Assembly (NCBI GenBank): GCA_902795745.1
Contig: CADBMG010000011.1
Span: 1-18,516 of the forward strand
Reading direction: 5' to 3'
Length of the DNA stretch: 18,516 nt
Source of the DNA: an uncultured Pseudomonadota bacterium
GTDB taxonomy: Bacteria > Pseudomonadota > Alphaproteobacteria > RF32 > CAG-239
Part shown: piece by piece, positions 1 through 7,169 of the stretch
How the letters are laid out: the number at the start of each line of letters is the position of its first letter
Numbering within the stretch: the stretch's first letter is position 1
The notes under the pieces: generated by a model
What the model saw: only the letters and a program-made list of their open reading frames with translations
What the model was told of the DNA's origin: nothing
Database searches by the model: none
Made by a program: the position numbers and the translations under genes

Positions 1-961
1 AAATGCTATCAATAACGTCATAACCTTTCTGTAACAAAACGTCAAAAACCGGTCCTTTGTTTTGTTGTGTATCGGTCTTAGAAGTTTGCTGTTCATCACT
101 GTTGCGCTTAGAACGCTCGCTACGCTCCGGACGTTCATTGCGACTCGAACGACGATTATCTCTCTCATAATCGCGGTTATGACGGTTATCGCCTTCTTCT
201 CCACGATGGTTCGAGCGGCGTTCGCGCGCCGGAGGAGTATAATCTTCATCCTCAAAATCATCATCATAATTTTGTCGACGCGAAGAACGGCGTGTATCTT
301 TTGTTCTTTCTGCCGGCTGACGTGCTTTGGTAACATCTGTTTTTTCAAACGAATCGATATCCAAATCAAAATCATCGTCATCATCATCGTCAAACTTAAA
401 CAATGCATGATCGATTGTTGCGGAAACATCGGTTTTTGTCGCCGGTTTAGGTGTACTTGAAGTTGTTGCGGCAGAATATGCCGGTGTTGCTGAATATGCC
501 GGTGTTGCCGGTTTGTTATCGCTGTAATCGGAAATCGGCGAACGAATACTACCGACAATACCAGCCGGACGAATCTGCTTATAAGATTTGCGCTTAACCA
601 CACCGTACTTGTTATTGGTAGTCATTACATTGAGCGGTGTTTTGATAAAGCGACGATACAGCATAACAGGCAACATCAGAATTTTACCGATAATCTTTTC
701 CCATTCTACCAAACACAAAGTCCACCAACCGGTAATCAGCATTGGAAAAAATGTCACCAAAATAATGACAAACGCCCATTCTTTCGGGGCACGCACTACC
801 CAACCGGCTTGCCACAGCTCTTTAGCTTGGCGCCAGTGATCCGGCCAAAAAATATCAAAATGCCAGTTGCAGAGCATAATCACACGAATACCTTCCGTAA
901 AGACTATTCCCCACAGAATGCCGACAATGATTATCCTTAACAACACCAATAACGACTTCAA
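1..961 (-). CDS. Unknown membrane protein with acidic/arginine-rich tail, partial (3' end outside window)
   Basis: The frame is open for 320 codons from a TTG at 961 to the window edge. An in-frame TAA lies just upstream, so TTG is the only usual start codon; AAAAGGAG about 6 nt before it supports the choice. Predicted TM segments are at about residues 4-30 and 62-83. Between them is a short tryptophan-rich stretch with D36, P40, W50 and G53; P73 and G78-W79-W80 lie in the second TM. The rest is low complexity: a Pro/Ala/Thr segment with a tandem ATPAYS repeat, seven consecutive Asp at 191-197, then a long Arg/Asp/Glu/Asn/Ser-rich, probably disordered region. The last visible residues (near 305-320) become hydrophobic and ordered again. 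The membrane part resembles the 160-residue protein encoded at 1239-1721. I do not recognise the family. The two-TM layout superficially recalls N-termini of conjugative coupling proteins, but no ATPase motif is visible. Confidence 0.8.
   Translation of the reverse strand, partial: MKSLLVLLRIIIVGILWGIVFTEGIRVIMLCNWHFDIFWPDHWRQAKELWQAGWVVRAPKEWAFVIILVTFFPMLITGWWTLCLVEWEKIIGKILMLPVMLYRRFIKTPLNVMTTNNKYGVVKRKSYKQIRPAGIVGSIRSPISDYSDNKPATPAYSATPAYSAATTSSTPKPATKTDVSATIDHALFKFDDDDDDDFDLDIDSFEKTDVTKARQPAERTKDTRRSSRRQNYDDDFEDEDYTPPARERRSNHRGEEGDNRHNRDYERDNRRSSRNERPERSERSKRNSDEQQTSKTDTQQNKGPVFDVLLQKGYDVIDSI
474..509. repeat. 18-bp tandem duplication inside the left-end membrane protein gene
   Basis: Two adjacent 18-bp units (474-491 and 492-509) are identical except for the last base. 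They encode the ATPAYS tandem repeat in the Pro/Ala-rich linker, on the minus strand. This looks like a recent in-frame slippage duplication in a disordered linker. Confidence 0.85.
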
Positions 962-1010
962 TCGTTGCTCCTTTTACACACTAAGTTGTGTTAATACTAA
1001 CAGCCATTTA

Positions 1011-1033
1011 TTAAAAAAGTGATTACTTTTTAA
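1011..1033. other. AT-rich imperfect palindrome
   Basis: An AAAAAGT arm and an ACTTTTT arm flank a GATT loop, with TTAA at both outer ends. It lies between the candidate 47-codon ORF and the downstream TTG-started gene on the minus strand. It could be a weak terminator, a processing hairpin or an operator. The stem is almost all A-T, so it would be weak as RNA. Confidence 0.4.
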
Positions 1034-1173
1034 CATTTTTGCACTTTTTTAATAAAGGGATGAATTGTGGCAAAAAACGTCTTTGCAAAAATCGCACAAA
1101 GAAAAAAGCACTTCAAACGTTTAATATTGCTCGACCGGCTAGACCTCCTTCTCAGCACGAATAGCAAAAACAA
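1030..1173 (-). CDS. Possible 47-residue cationic hydrophobic small protein (TTG start)
   Basis: On the minus strand a textbook ribosome binding site, AAAGGAGG, sits 5 nt before a TTG at 1173. This opens a 47-codon frame ending in TAA at 1030-1032. The predicted peptide begins with six hydrophobic residues, has an Arg/Ser cluster at about 8-15, then a Cys/Phe-rich hydrophobic stretch at about 22-35 and a basic end. It fills the 277-bp gap between two membrane-protein genes of the same operon. The next gene also starts with TTG, so TTG use is plausible here. There is no homology evidence, and the purine-rich run could be fortuitous. Confidence 0.28.
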   Translation of the reverse strand: MFLLFVLRRRSSRSSNIKRLKCFFLCAIFAKTFFATIHPFIKKVQKC

Positions 1174-1238
1174 ATATTCCTCCTTTCGCTACAAATCGAA
1201 AAAATCGATAATGCCAGAATAAGAATAATCGTTCACAA

Positions 1239-1721
1239 TCACTTACGATTTTTTTCAATACGTTCAATAATATCTTGGCGAAATTGCCCCGGTTCAACGG
1301 TTGGTCTTTTTTTCTTTTCCTGTTCAAGACGCTCATTAACCAGTTGTTCTATGGTCTTTTTTTCTTCAACTTTTAGGTTTTTGATATTAACATCAGGTGC
1401 TTGATAGTCTTTTGCTCCAATGTTACTGAACCATGCCAACGGTTTGAGTATCAAATCAGCGTATTTACAACGGTAAATTAACCACCATCCCAATAAATTA
1501 ACCGGTATAATTAAGAAAATTCCCAAAAGCATCAGTAAATCATTTCCGGTTAGAATTGCTCCACTGTTCCAATAGTCCGCAATGTTTTGGTATGTATTAG
1601 GGTTAAGAATATCAATGCGATAAAAATACAGATATGCTATATATGCCACCGCAACAACTACGGCCGTGAACAACGCGCAAAACACAATCGCAAAAACAAG
1701 ATGAAACAGTTTTTTTATCAT
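1239..1721 (-). CDS. Unknown two-TM membrane protein with charged cytoplasmic tail
   Basis: 160 residues. TM1 is at about 8-32 and TM2 at about 62-82; the tail from about 100 on is rich in Lys and Glu and probably helical. The loop and TM2 carry D37, P41, W51, G54, P73 and G78-W79-W80. These match D36, P40, W50, G53, P73 and G78-W79-W80 of the protein encoded at 1-961 almost position for position, so the two are probably paralogues with different tails. The ATG at 1721 lies 2 nt after the TAA of the 897-residue gene, which indicates translational coupling in one operon. No enzymatic motif is visible. A membrane adaptor or scaffold is possible; function unknown. Confidence 0.85.
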   Translation of the reverse strand: MIKKLFHLVFAIVFCALFTAVVVAVAYIAYLYFYRIDILNPNTYQNIADYWNSGAILTGNDLLMLLGIFLIIPVNLLGWWLIYRCKYADLILKPLAWFSNIGAKDYQAPDVNIKNLKVEEKKTIEQLVNERLEQEKKKRPTVEPGQFRQDIIERIEKNRK

Positions 1722-1723
1722 TT

Positions 1724-4417
1724 TTACGACCGCCCTTCATTCGGTTTTGTCATCGACTGATAATAAGCGTTGCTCTTACCGTTATCTTTACCCAAAAGTT
1801 TATTAATAAAAGCCTTCACATTTTTATCTCTGTTTCGGTTTTCATCCAATTGTCCCATAATACCGGCATAATCAGCCCGTGTTGCGTTCAAATTATTATC
1901 TAACGAAGAATTAGTAATTTCCTCTATTTGCTGTCTTGCACCTTCGCGTAAATCTACTTTCTTCATCTTCGTTTTATCCGGATTTTTCTTGTTTGATATT
2001 TCTTGTTCAAACTGAAAGACCGAAGCACTATCTAATGTATCATTTGCCAACTTTACAAAATCTTCATAAGACTGTTGTCCAAAGGTTAATTGACGGTCTT
2101 TTAAGCTTTTTGTTGTGTCTGCCATAAAGTGACCGGCGGCAATATCCTTATCCAAATCCTCATTGGCTTTCATTGCCTTTTCCATCATGTTTTCTATAAA
2201 GTTCCGTCCGGCATTTTCATCAATCCCTCGTTCTTCTAAGATTTTAGCTCCAGCCAAACCGGTATTCAAAACTTCCATATAATGCAAAACTTTCTTTTCA
2301 AATTTCTGCTTATTTTTTTCTTCTTCCAAATTAGCAATTTCCGGATTATTGGTAGACAGGCATTCTTTTTTCAAATCCACTAATGCCATAATGTAAGCGC
2401 ACTCACGTTCTTTTTCCTGATAATCCAAGACTTTATCCAACTGATCAGGATTATTCAGCTTGTTAATATGCTTTGCAAACTCTGTCGGATTTTCTGCGTA
2501 CAATTTTTTCATCCGATCAATCATCGTTCTGTCTGCCGGATTGTTAATATCCAGAGGCTGCCAATTTTCCGGTGTTCCCGGAGTTGGTTTTATGATATTG
2601 TTTATTATTGCATTGTTAACCCCTTCCATGTAGGTTCTACGAGCATCGCGAGTACCGACAAATTGCCGTGCCACAGCATCAATATTGTTCTGATTGTCAC
2701 GCAAGTGTTCTATTACCTCACGGAATCTATCACCTTCCGCCCTTTTCTTAGCAACTTGATCCAAATTATTGGCACTACGCTTCATCCTCTCGGCATAGTT
2801 TTTGGCGGCATTGTTAAGCCAGCCGAGTAATTTATCGGTCAACCATTCAAGACCGGCCATAAATACATCTTCGTAGAAAAAGTCGCATACCGGTTTTTTA
2901 CTGATTTTACCAAAGGCGTTTTTCCAGTCGCCGCGTTTACCTCTATCTTTATCTTTTTTATCCTCATGCGGTACAAGATCTACCACCTTTTGAGGCGGAT
3001 TTGTGGCTTGCGGCGGTGTATTTTCAGTATTGCCGACATTAGTCTCCCGTTCATTATCGTGCGGAGGTTGCTGAGTATTGAACAATTCGCCGATTGACCG
3101 CGATGCCGCCTCGAGACTTGCTCCGTTTTTCTCATTAAATTTACTCACAGCAGCATCATAGCGAGCCATCATTTCTTGTGCTGTCATGCCCTGAGAGTTT
3201 GTCTTTGTTAAATCAACGTAATAGTTGCCATTTTCATCTTTCAAGGTAAGTAATGTTTTTAAGGATTCTTTTGCCGCAATCATCCCCTCTTCCATTTGTT
3301 TGCGATCTTCATCGGACAAATTCGGAGTTTCTCCCTTGTCTCTGCGCCACTGATCACGGTCGAGCTTACTTTGCGCTGCCAAAATATGCCGCGTTAAATA
3401 CGTCACCGCCGTTTCGCCATCAGGTGTATTGTTGTCATTAAGAAAATGTTTCAGAGTTTCATTAGCTTCCATATCTTTTAGATTTTGAGCCATTTTTGTA
3501 ATCTGTCGCGCTTCATATTTATGAAGTAATCCGGCTTGTTGACCAAACTGCTTACCGAATACGGAAATAATTTCTTCCATCGCAACATCAGGAATTCCAT
3601 TTCCCCAATGTTTTTCTAAAAAATCTTTGTAATGGTTATATGATTGCTCTTTATATGTTACAAAATTTCCATCTTCATCGTATATTCCCTGCAATTTTGG
3701 GGCACCCAAACGTTCAGCAATTTTTTTATCTATTTGCTCTTTTATTTCTTTAAAGTCATCAAAAGTTATATCTTCGTCTTTCTTTTCATCTTCCAAAGAT
3801 AATGTTTTTTCATTATACGTCCAAGCAGTATCAAAATCTATAATTCCTACAGCATCAGAATGTCTGTTTTGATAAGCCCTGTTGCTCAATAATGCTTTTA
3901 CATCTTCGTCAGTCGGATTTTCTTTCTCCAGCAAGGCATACATTGCTTCAAAATCTTTACCGTATTGCTCTAAATCTGTCGTAACATCAGGATTAGAAGT
4001 TCCGGTATTTTTTCTTCCCGTTTCATCGCGATTTGTTTTTCTATATTGATAATTTACTTTATACCCGTCAACAAAATCGCTATTAAAACGACTTAAACTG
4101 TCTATTAAAGATTTTTCAACATAGTCATACATCTCCGGTATTTGGATGCCGCCACTTTCAATAAATTGACATGCACCAGGGATATCTTTAACCTTATCAA
4201 GAAGTTCTTTTTTTAGTTCATCTCTAAGGTGTTCATATTCTTTTCGTGCATTTTCATAATCGTTATCTCTGCCATCATCTCTTTTTACGGCTTCTCTCCA
4301 TTGTTTTATATCGGCATTATAAAATTCAGTTGCAAGACTGGTCTTTTTGATGTCTTTAATAACTGATGTATATTGATTAATCTGCTCTTGTGTCAAATTT
4401 TCCGCATTATCAGCCAT
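1724..4417 (-). CDS. Large hydrophilic, mostly helical protein of unknown function (897 aa)
   Basis: 897 residues, very rich in Lys, Glu, Asp and Asn, with no signal peptide and no clear TM segment, so probably cytoplasmic. Two long helical halves are separated by a disordered linker at roughly 440-500 that is rich in Pro, Asn, Lys and Asp. Just after the linker is the most hydrophobic part, an aromatic stretch around a KPVCDFFYEDVF sequence followed by an amphipathic helix with LEWLTDKLLGWL. Such a segment could contact a membrane or a partner. The ATG at 4417 is preceded by GAGAGG and lies about 39 nt from the predicted transcription start. It is the first gene of the unit and is coupled to the 160-residue membrane protein. 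I do not recognise the family. A structural partner of, or substrate for, the membrane proteins encoded downstream is inference only. Confidence 0.85.
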   Translation of the reverse strand: MADNAENLTQEQINQYTSVIKDIKKTSLATEFYNADIKQWREAVKRDDGRDNDYENARKEYEHLRDELKKELLDKVKDIPGACQFIESGGIQIPEMYDYVEKSLIDSLSRFNSDFVDGYKVNYQYRKTNRDETGRKNTGTSNPDVTTDLEQYGKDFEAMYALLEKENPTDEDVKALLSNRAYQNRHSDAVGIIDFDTAWTYNEKTLSLEDEKKDEDITFDDFKEIKEQIDKKIAERLGAPKLQGIYDEDGNFVTYKEQSYNHYKDFLEKHWGNGIPDVAMEEIISVFGKQFGQQAGLLHKYEARQITKMAQNLKDMEANETLKHFLNDNNTPDGETAVTYLTRHILAAQSKLDRDQWRRDKGETPNLSDEDRKQMEEGMIAAKESLKTLLTLKDENGNYYVDLTKTNSQGMTAQEMMARYDAAVSKFNEKNGASLEAASRSIGELFNTQQPPHDNERETNVGNTENTPPQATNPPQKVVDLVPHEDKKDKDRGKRGDWKNAFGKISKKPVCDFFYEDVFMAGLEWLTDKLLGWLNNAAKNYAERMKRSANNLDQVAKKRAEGDRFREVIEHLRDNQNNIDAVARQFVGTRDARRTYMEGVNNAIINNIIKPTPGTPENWQPLDINNPADRTMIDRMKKLYAENPTEFAKHINKLNNPDQLDKVLDYQEKERECAYIMALVDLKKECLSTNNPEIANLEEEKNKQKFEKKVLHYMEVLNTGLAGAKILEERGIDENAGRNFIENMMEKAMKANEDLDKDIAAGHFMADTTKSLKDRQLTFGQQSYEDFVKLANDTLDSASVFQFEQEISNKKNPDKTKMKKVDLREGARQQIEEITNSSLDNNLNATRADYAGIMGQLDENRNRDKNVKAFINKLLGKDNGKSNAYYQSMTKPNEGRS

Positions 4418-4462
4418 ACTAAAATCCTCTCATCTTTCAATGATTCATCTATAGTTGTTGAC

Positions 4463-4491
4463 AATATAGCATGTTTTTTCCTTTTTGTCTA
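4463..4491 (-). promoter_or_regulatory. Predicted sigma70-type promoter of the left-end operon
   Basis: Read on the minus strand: -35 TAGACA (4486-4491), a 17-nt spacer, then -10 TATATT (4463-4468) with an extended -10 TGC directly before it. Both hexamers match consensus at 5 of 6 positions. Transcription would start near 4456, giving a leader of about 39 nt to the ATG at 4417. Confidence 0.65.
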
Positions 4492-4548
4492 CAATTATTT
4501 TATTAGCGGACTTTACTCTTTTTCTCACTAATGCAATGACAGAGTAAA

Positions 4549-4653
4549 TGTCATTCTGAGGAGCAAAGTAAGTTAAGAATCTCCGCACGGAGTGCGGCAA
4601 TATCGGACTAGCGTCCAAAGATCCTCACGTGAACAAGTTCGCTCAGCATGACA
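4549..4653. repeat. 105-bp MITE-like inverted-repeat element
   Basis: The ends are 12-bp inverted repeats, TGTCATTCTGAG and CTCAGCATGACA, matching at 11 of 12 positions. TAAA directly abuts both ends (4545-4548 and 4654-4657), as a target-site duplication would. Inside are two perfect hairpins: CCGCAC-GGA-GTGCGG (4583-4597) and GGAC-TAGC-GTCC (4605-4616). The element has no coding capacity. It lies in the intergenic region upstream of the left-end operon promoter and resembles the small dispersed palindromic repeats common in bacterial intergenic DNA. Confidence 0.7.
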
Positions 4654-4697
4654 TAAAGTAATGTCGAACTGTAAAAAATGAGTTATCGCTAAATTAA

Positions 4698-4731
4698 CAA
4701 AAAACGCTCACCGAGGAGATTCAGTGAGCGT
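4698..4731 (-). terminator. Rho-independent terminator of the 141-residue protein gene
   Basis: On the minus strand an 8-bp perfect stem, ACGCTCAC / GTGAGCGT (4724-4731 with 4704-4711), closes a 12-nt loop and runs straight into a T-run. It lies about 28 nt past the stop codon of the gene at 4760-5185. The plus strand has no T-run after the stem, so it acts in one direction. Confidence 0.85.
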
Positions 4732-4759
4732 CAGGAGGTGTCTTTCTTAAAACTTTTAT

Positions 4760-5185
4760 TTATGCTCTATGAACTTCTGCATCTTTAGTTTTTTGCATTT
4801 TGTAAACTTTAGAATTAGCATTAACTCCGTGTAATTTATCAAACTCCTTTAATTCTTTATAGGCTTTAGCTTTTTCAGCTTGAGAAAAGAAAATTTCTTC
4901 ATCTTCTTTGGTAAATTTGCCCATATCCACACCGGTTTCGTTATTCTTTGTTTCGTTCATCGTAATAACGGTATATCCAGCCATCAAGTCCTTAGCCTTA
5001 TGTAAAGGCTTTACTTTGCATGAAACGCAGTCATTACTACTCCATTCAGAAATACCTGTTTCGGGATTATAACTAACAGTTCCAGAATGTTTACGATGGC
5101 GCATTTTGACTACAGTTGCGGCAACTTCATTACCTTCTTTAATATATTGCTTTCCTTCTTCGCTGTATTCAAACTCTTTTTCCAT
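4760..5185 (-). CDS. Unknown small soluble protein (141 aa)
   Basis: 141 residues, hydrophilic, with no signal peptide or TM segment. The first two thirds alternate polar and hydrophobic residues, with an SGTVSYNPETGISEW stretch (about 35-49) and a single CVSC pair at about 54-57 that could bind metal or form a disulfide. The last 50 residues are Lys/Glu-rich and probably helical. The ATG is preceded by AAGGAGA at 7 nt. The gene stands alone, with its own strong promoter (5220-5248) and its own terminator (4698-4731), and is divergent from murJ. This arrangement suggests a separately regulated and possibly abundant protein. I do not recognise the family. Confidence 0.75.
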   Translation of the reverse strand: MEKEFEYSEEGKQYIKEGNEVAATVVKMRHRKHSGTVSYNPETGISEWSSNDCVSCKVKPLHKAKDLMAGYTVITMNETKNNETGVDMGKFTKEDEEIFFSQAEKAKAYKELKEFDKLHGVNANSKVYKMQKTKDAEVHRA

Positions 5186-5219
5186 TTTAAATCTCCTTAA
5201 ATGTCATTTCTTTTGTCTA

Positions 5220-5248
5220 ACATTAACACGAATAATTTATTTTGTCAA
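5220..5248 (-). promoter_or_regulatory. Predicted sigma70-type promoter of the 141-residue protein gene
   Basis: On the minus strand a perfect TTGACA (-35, 5243-5248) is followed by a 17-nt spacer and TAATGT (-10, 5220-5225) preceded by an extended -10 TGT. The -10 hexamer itself is weak. The predicted start is near 5213, about 27 nt before the ATG at 5185, with the AAGGAGA ribosome binding site in between. Confidence 0.65.
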
Positions 5249-5603
5249 GTATAATTTTTGAAAAAAATAATAATTTTTGTGAGAAATTCAATGTTTTTAT
5301 TATACAGTTGTCAATTTTAGACTTAGTATAATAAAAAATTGTGAATATGCTGATAATTTTGGATAATAATATTTCTATTGTCATTTTCTGGTTATATGAG
5401 GCCTTCTTTTTGTCATTCTCGTATTCATGCGAAAAACAAACAAAAGCCGGAATCTCAAGGTGCATGGATGATATGCAAATGCTCTTTATATAGAGAGATA
5501 GTCAGATTCAGCCATATAGGCTTCCGTAGAAGTAAAAATAGGAATATTATTTTGAAATCATCAGCTTGTGCATAACTCAAACGGCAAAGAAAGGACTTTT
5601 AAT
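5249..5603. other. AT-rich intergenic region upstream of murJ
   Basis: About 355 bp without a gene I can support. It holds a possible degenerate repeat (5411-5478), a TATAAT at 5327-5332 with no well-spaced -35, and a short AGCC-ATATA-GGCT hairpin near 5510. No clear murJ promoter was found. The short frames here lack composition or ribosome-site support. Confidence 0.5.
5411..5478. repeat. Possible degenerate intergenic palindromic repeat
   Basis: The left part begins TGTCATTCTCG and the right part contains CCGGAATCTCAAGG, the kind of halves seen in alphaproteobacterial intergenic repeats of the type that start TGTCATTC and return with GGAATC. Here the central A-rich stretch does not pair, so the copy would be decayed. 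It shares TGTCATTCT with the left end of the element at 4549-4653. Confidence 0.35.
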
Positions 5604-7169
5604 ATGTCGTTATTTAAATCGGTCGCCACATTCGGGGGACTAACATTCATCAGTCGTATTACCGGATTTTTGCGCGATATGGTACTTGCTAATTTTTTAG
5701 GTGCCGGTGCAATGGCCGACGCTTTTGTTGTGGCGTTTAAGCTGCCTAACCTTTTTCGCAGTTTGTTTGCCGAAGGTGCCTTCACCAGCGCATTTGTACC
5801 TTTATTTTCGCAAAAATTGGTAAGCGACGGCAAAAAAAAATCCATATTTTTTGCAGCACAAGCAATGGCGGTTTTAACGCTAATCGTCGGTTTGTTTGTA
5901 ATTTTGTTTGAACTGCTGATGCCGTATGTTGTCACGGTGTTAGCTCCGGGATTTCACGATGATGCCGGTAAAATAGAGTTGGCAACGCAATTATGCCGCA
6001 TTACTTTTCCATTTTTGCTGCTGGTTGCCATTGTTTCTTTTCAGGGAGGAATTTTAAACTCGTTTGAAAAATTCGCAGCACCGGCGACTGCACCGATTAT
6101 TCTTAACTTAACGATGATTTTTGCCGCTTTTGTTTTTGTGCCGTTTTTGCCGACTGCTGCCCATGGTATAGCCTTAGGTATAACCGTTGCCGGTGTTTTA
6201 GAGGTTTTATGGTTAGCGTATTTTCTGCGCCGAATTGATGTGCGTATTCACCCTTATATTCATATAGGAAAAATCATGCGCAATCCGGAAATAAAGACTT
6301 TGTTTAAGCGTATTGCTCCGGGAGTTGTCGGTGCCGGTATTTACCAAATCAATATGGCGGTTGATACCATTTTAGTTTCATTAGTAGGCACAGGGGCAAT
6401 TTCATGGCTATATTACGCAAATCGTTTACAGCAACTACCGTTAGGTGTAGTTGGTGCGGCAATCAGCGTAGCTCTTTTACCGATTCTGTCAAAGGCTATA
6501 AAAAACGGAGACAATGCCTTAGCTAAATATAATCAGGATAAAGCGGTAGAATACGGCTTATTATTGTCGGTGCCGGCTGCAGTATTACTGATTGTTTTGG
6601 CTCATCCGATTGTAGCATTGCTGTTTCAACACGGCAAATTTTTAGCAACCGACGCGACCAAAACCGCCTATGCCGTTATTGCCTATTCTGTCGGCTTACC
6701 ATTATATGTGATCACCAAGTCTTTGATGCCGAACTTTTTTGCCCGCGGAGATACGGTAACACCGGTAAAATACAGTGCCGTGGTTTTTGTTACTAACTTT
6801 ACTTGCAATGTTATATTAATGCAATGGTTTGGACATGTGGGAATCGCCGCGGCAACCACAATTGCGGCTTTTGTTTCTTTTGCGCAATATTTACACGGCT
6901 TGAAGAAGCGCGGCTATTGGCAATTCAGCCGCAACCTGCTCAAACAAGCCGGAAAAATTATTTTCATTTCTATTGCCACCGGCATTGCTGTTTGGTTATT
7001 ACAAAACACTATGTTTTCATGGATGCTCTCTCACGGTAAAATAGGGTTGCTTATGGGCTTGGGCGTTATAGGTGCGTTTGCGCTTGCAATTTTCTTGCTT
7101 CTTGCTAAAATATGCAGAGTGATTAATTTTAACGATATTATGAATTTATTGCGGAGAAAGCATGGCTAA
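5604..7169 (+). CDS. murJ: Lipid II flippase MurJ
   Basis: MurJ moves the peptidoglycan precursor lipid II across the inner membrane; it belongs to the MviN family of the MOP superfamily. The product is 521 residues (E. coli MurJ 511), hydrophobic along its length with the family's roughly 14 TM helices. The N-terminus is the classic family signature: R18, R24, D39 and R52 fall at the same numbers as the essential cavity residues of E. coli MurJ, and a YANR motif carries R274, matching the essential arginine near E. coli 270. I chose the ATG at 5604 over an upstream ATG at 5568. It has an AAAGAAAGGA ribosome site and gives the family's usual start, SLFKSVATFGG. It is the first gene of a five-gene plus-strand operon and overlaps the next gene by 8 nt. 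Confidence 0.97.
   Translation: MSLFKSVATFGGLTFISRITGFLRDMVLANFLGAGAMADAFVVAFKLPNLFRSLFAEGAFTSAFVPLFSQKLVSDGKKKSIFFAAQAMAVLTLIVGLFVILFELLMPYVVTVLAPGFHDDAGKIELATQLCRITFPFLLLVAIVSFQGGILNSFEKFAAPATAPIILNLTMIFAAFVFVPFLPTAAHGIALGITVAGVLEVLWLAYFLRRIDVRIHPYIHIGKIMRNPEIKTLFKRIAPGVVGAGIYQINMAVDTILVSLVGTGAISWLYYANRLQQLPLGVVGAAISVALLPILSKAIKNGDNALAKYNQDKAVEYGLLLSVPAAVLLIVLAHPIVALLFQHGKFLATDATKTAYAVIAYSVGLPLYVITKSLMPNFFARGDTVTPVKYSAVVFVTNFTCNVILMQWFGHVGIAAATTIAAFVSFAQYLHGLKKRGYWQFSRNLLKQAGKIIFISIATGIAVWLLQNTMFSWMLSHGKIGLLMGLGVIGAFALAIFLLLAKICRVINFNDIMNLLRRKHG

Noticed and set aside
62..460. 132-codon plus-strand frame with a hydrophobic, Ile/Thr-rich product
   Set aside because: It is the antisense shadow of the TTG-started minus-strand gene at 1-961. 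The Ile runs are simply the complement of GAT (Asp) codons, and the real gene has a ribosome site.
1139..1336. 65-codon minus-strand frame at the end of the 160-residue protein gene
   Set aside because: It overlaps the end of a well-supported gene in another frame and has no ribosome site of note.
4549..4653. Small RNA gene or riboswitch
   Set aside because: The hairpins are explained better by an inverted-repeat element with matching flanks, and there is no promoter or terminator around it.
5223..5465. 80-codon minus-strand frame and the opposing 65-codon plus-strand frame (5378-5575) upstream of murJ
   Set aside because: AT-rich intergenic sequence with no convincing ribosome sites. The first overlaps the predicted promoter of the 141-residue protein gene.
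5568..5603. Upstream ATG start for murJ
   Set aside because: The 12 extra residues are unlike any MurJ start, and the ribosome site and family alignment both point to 5604.
5561..5935. 124-codon minus-strand frame opposite the start of murJ
   Set aside because: Shadow of murJ. The plus-strand frame carries all MurJ key residues.
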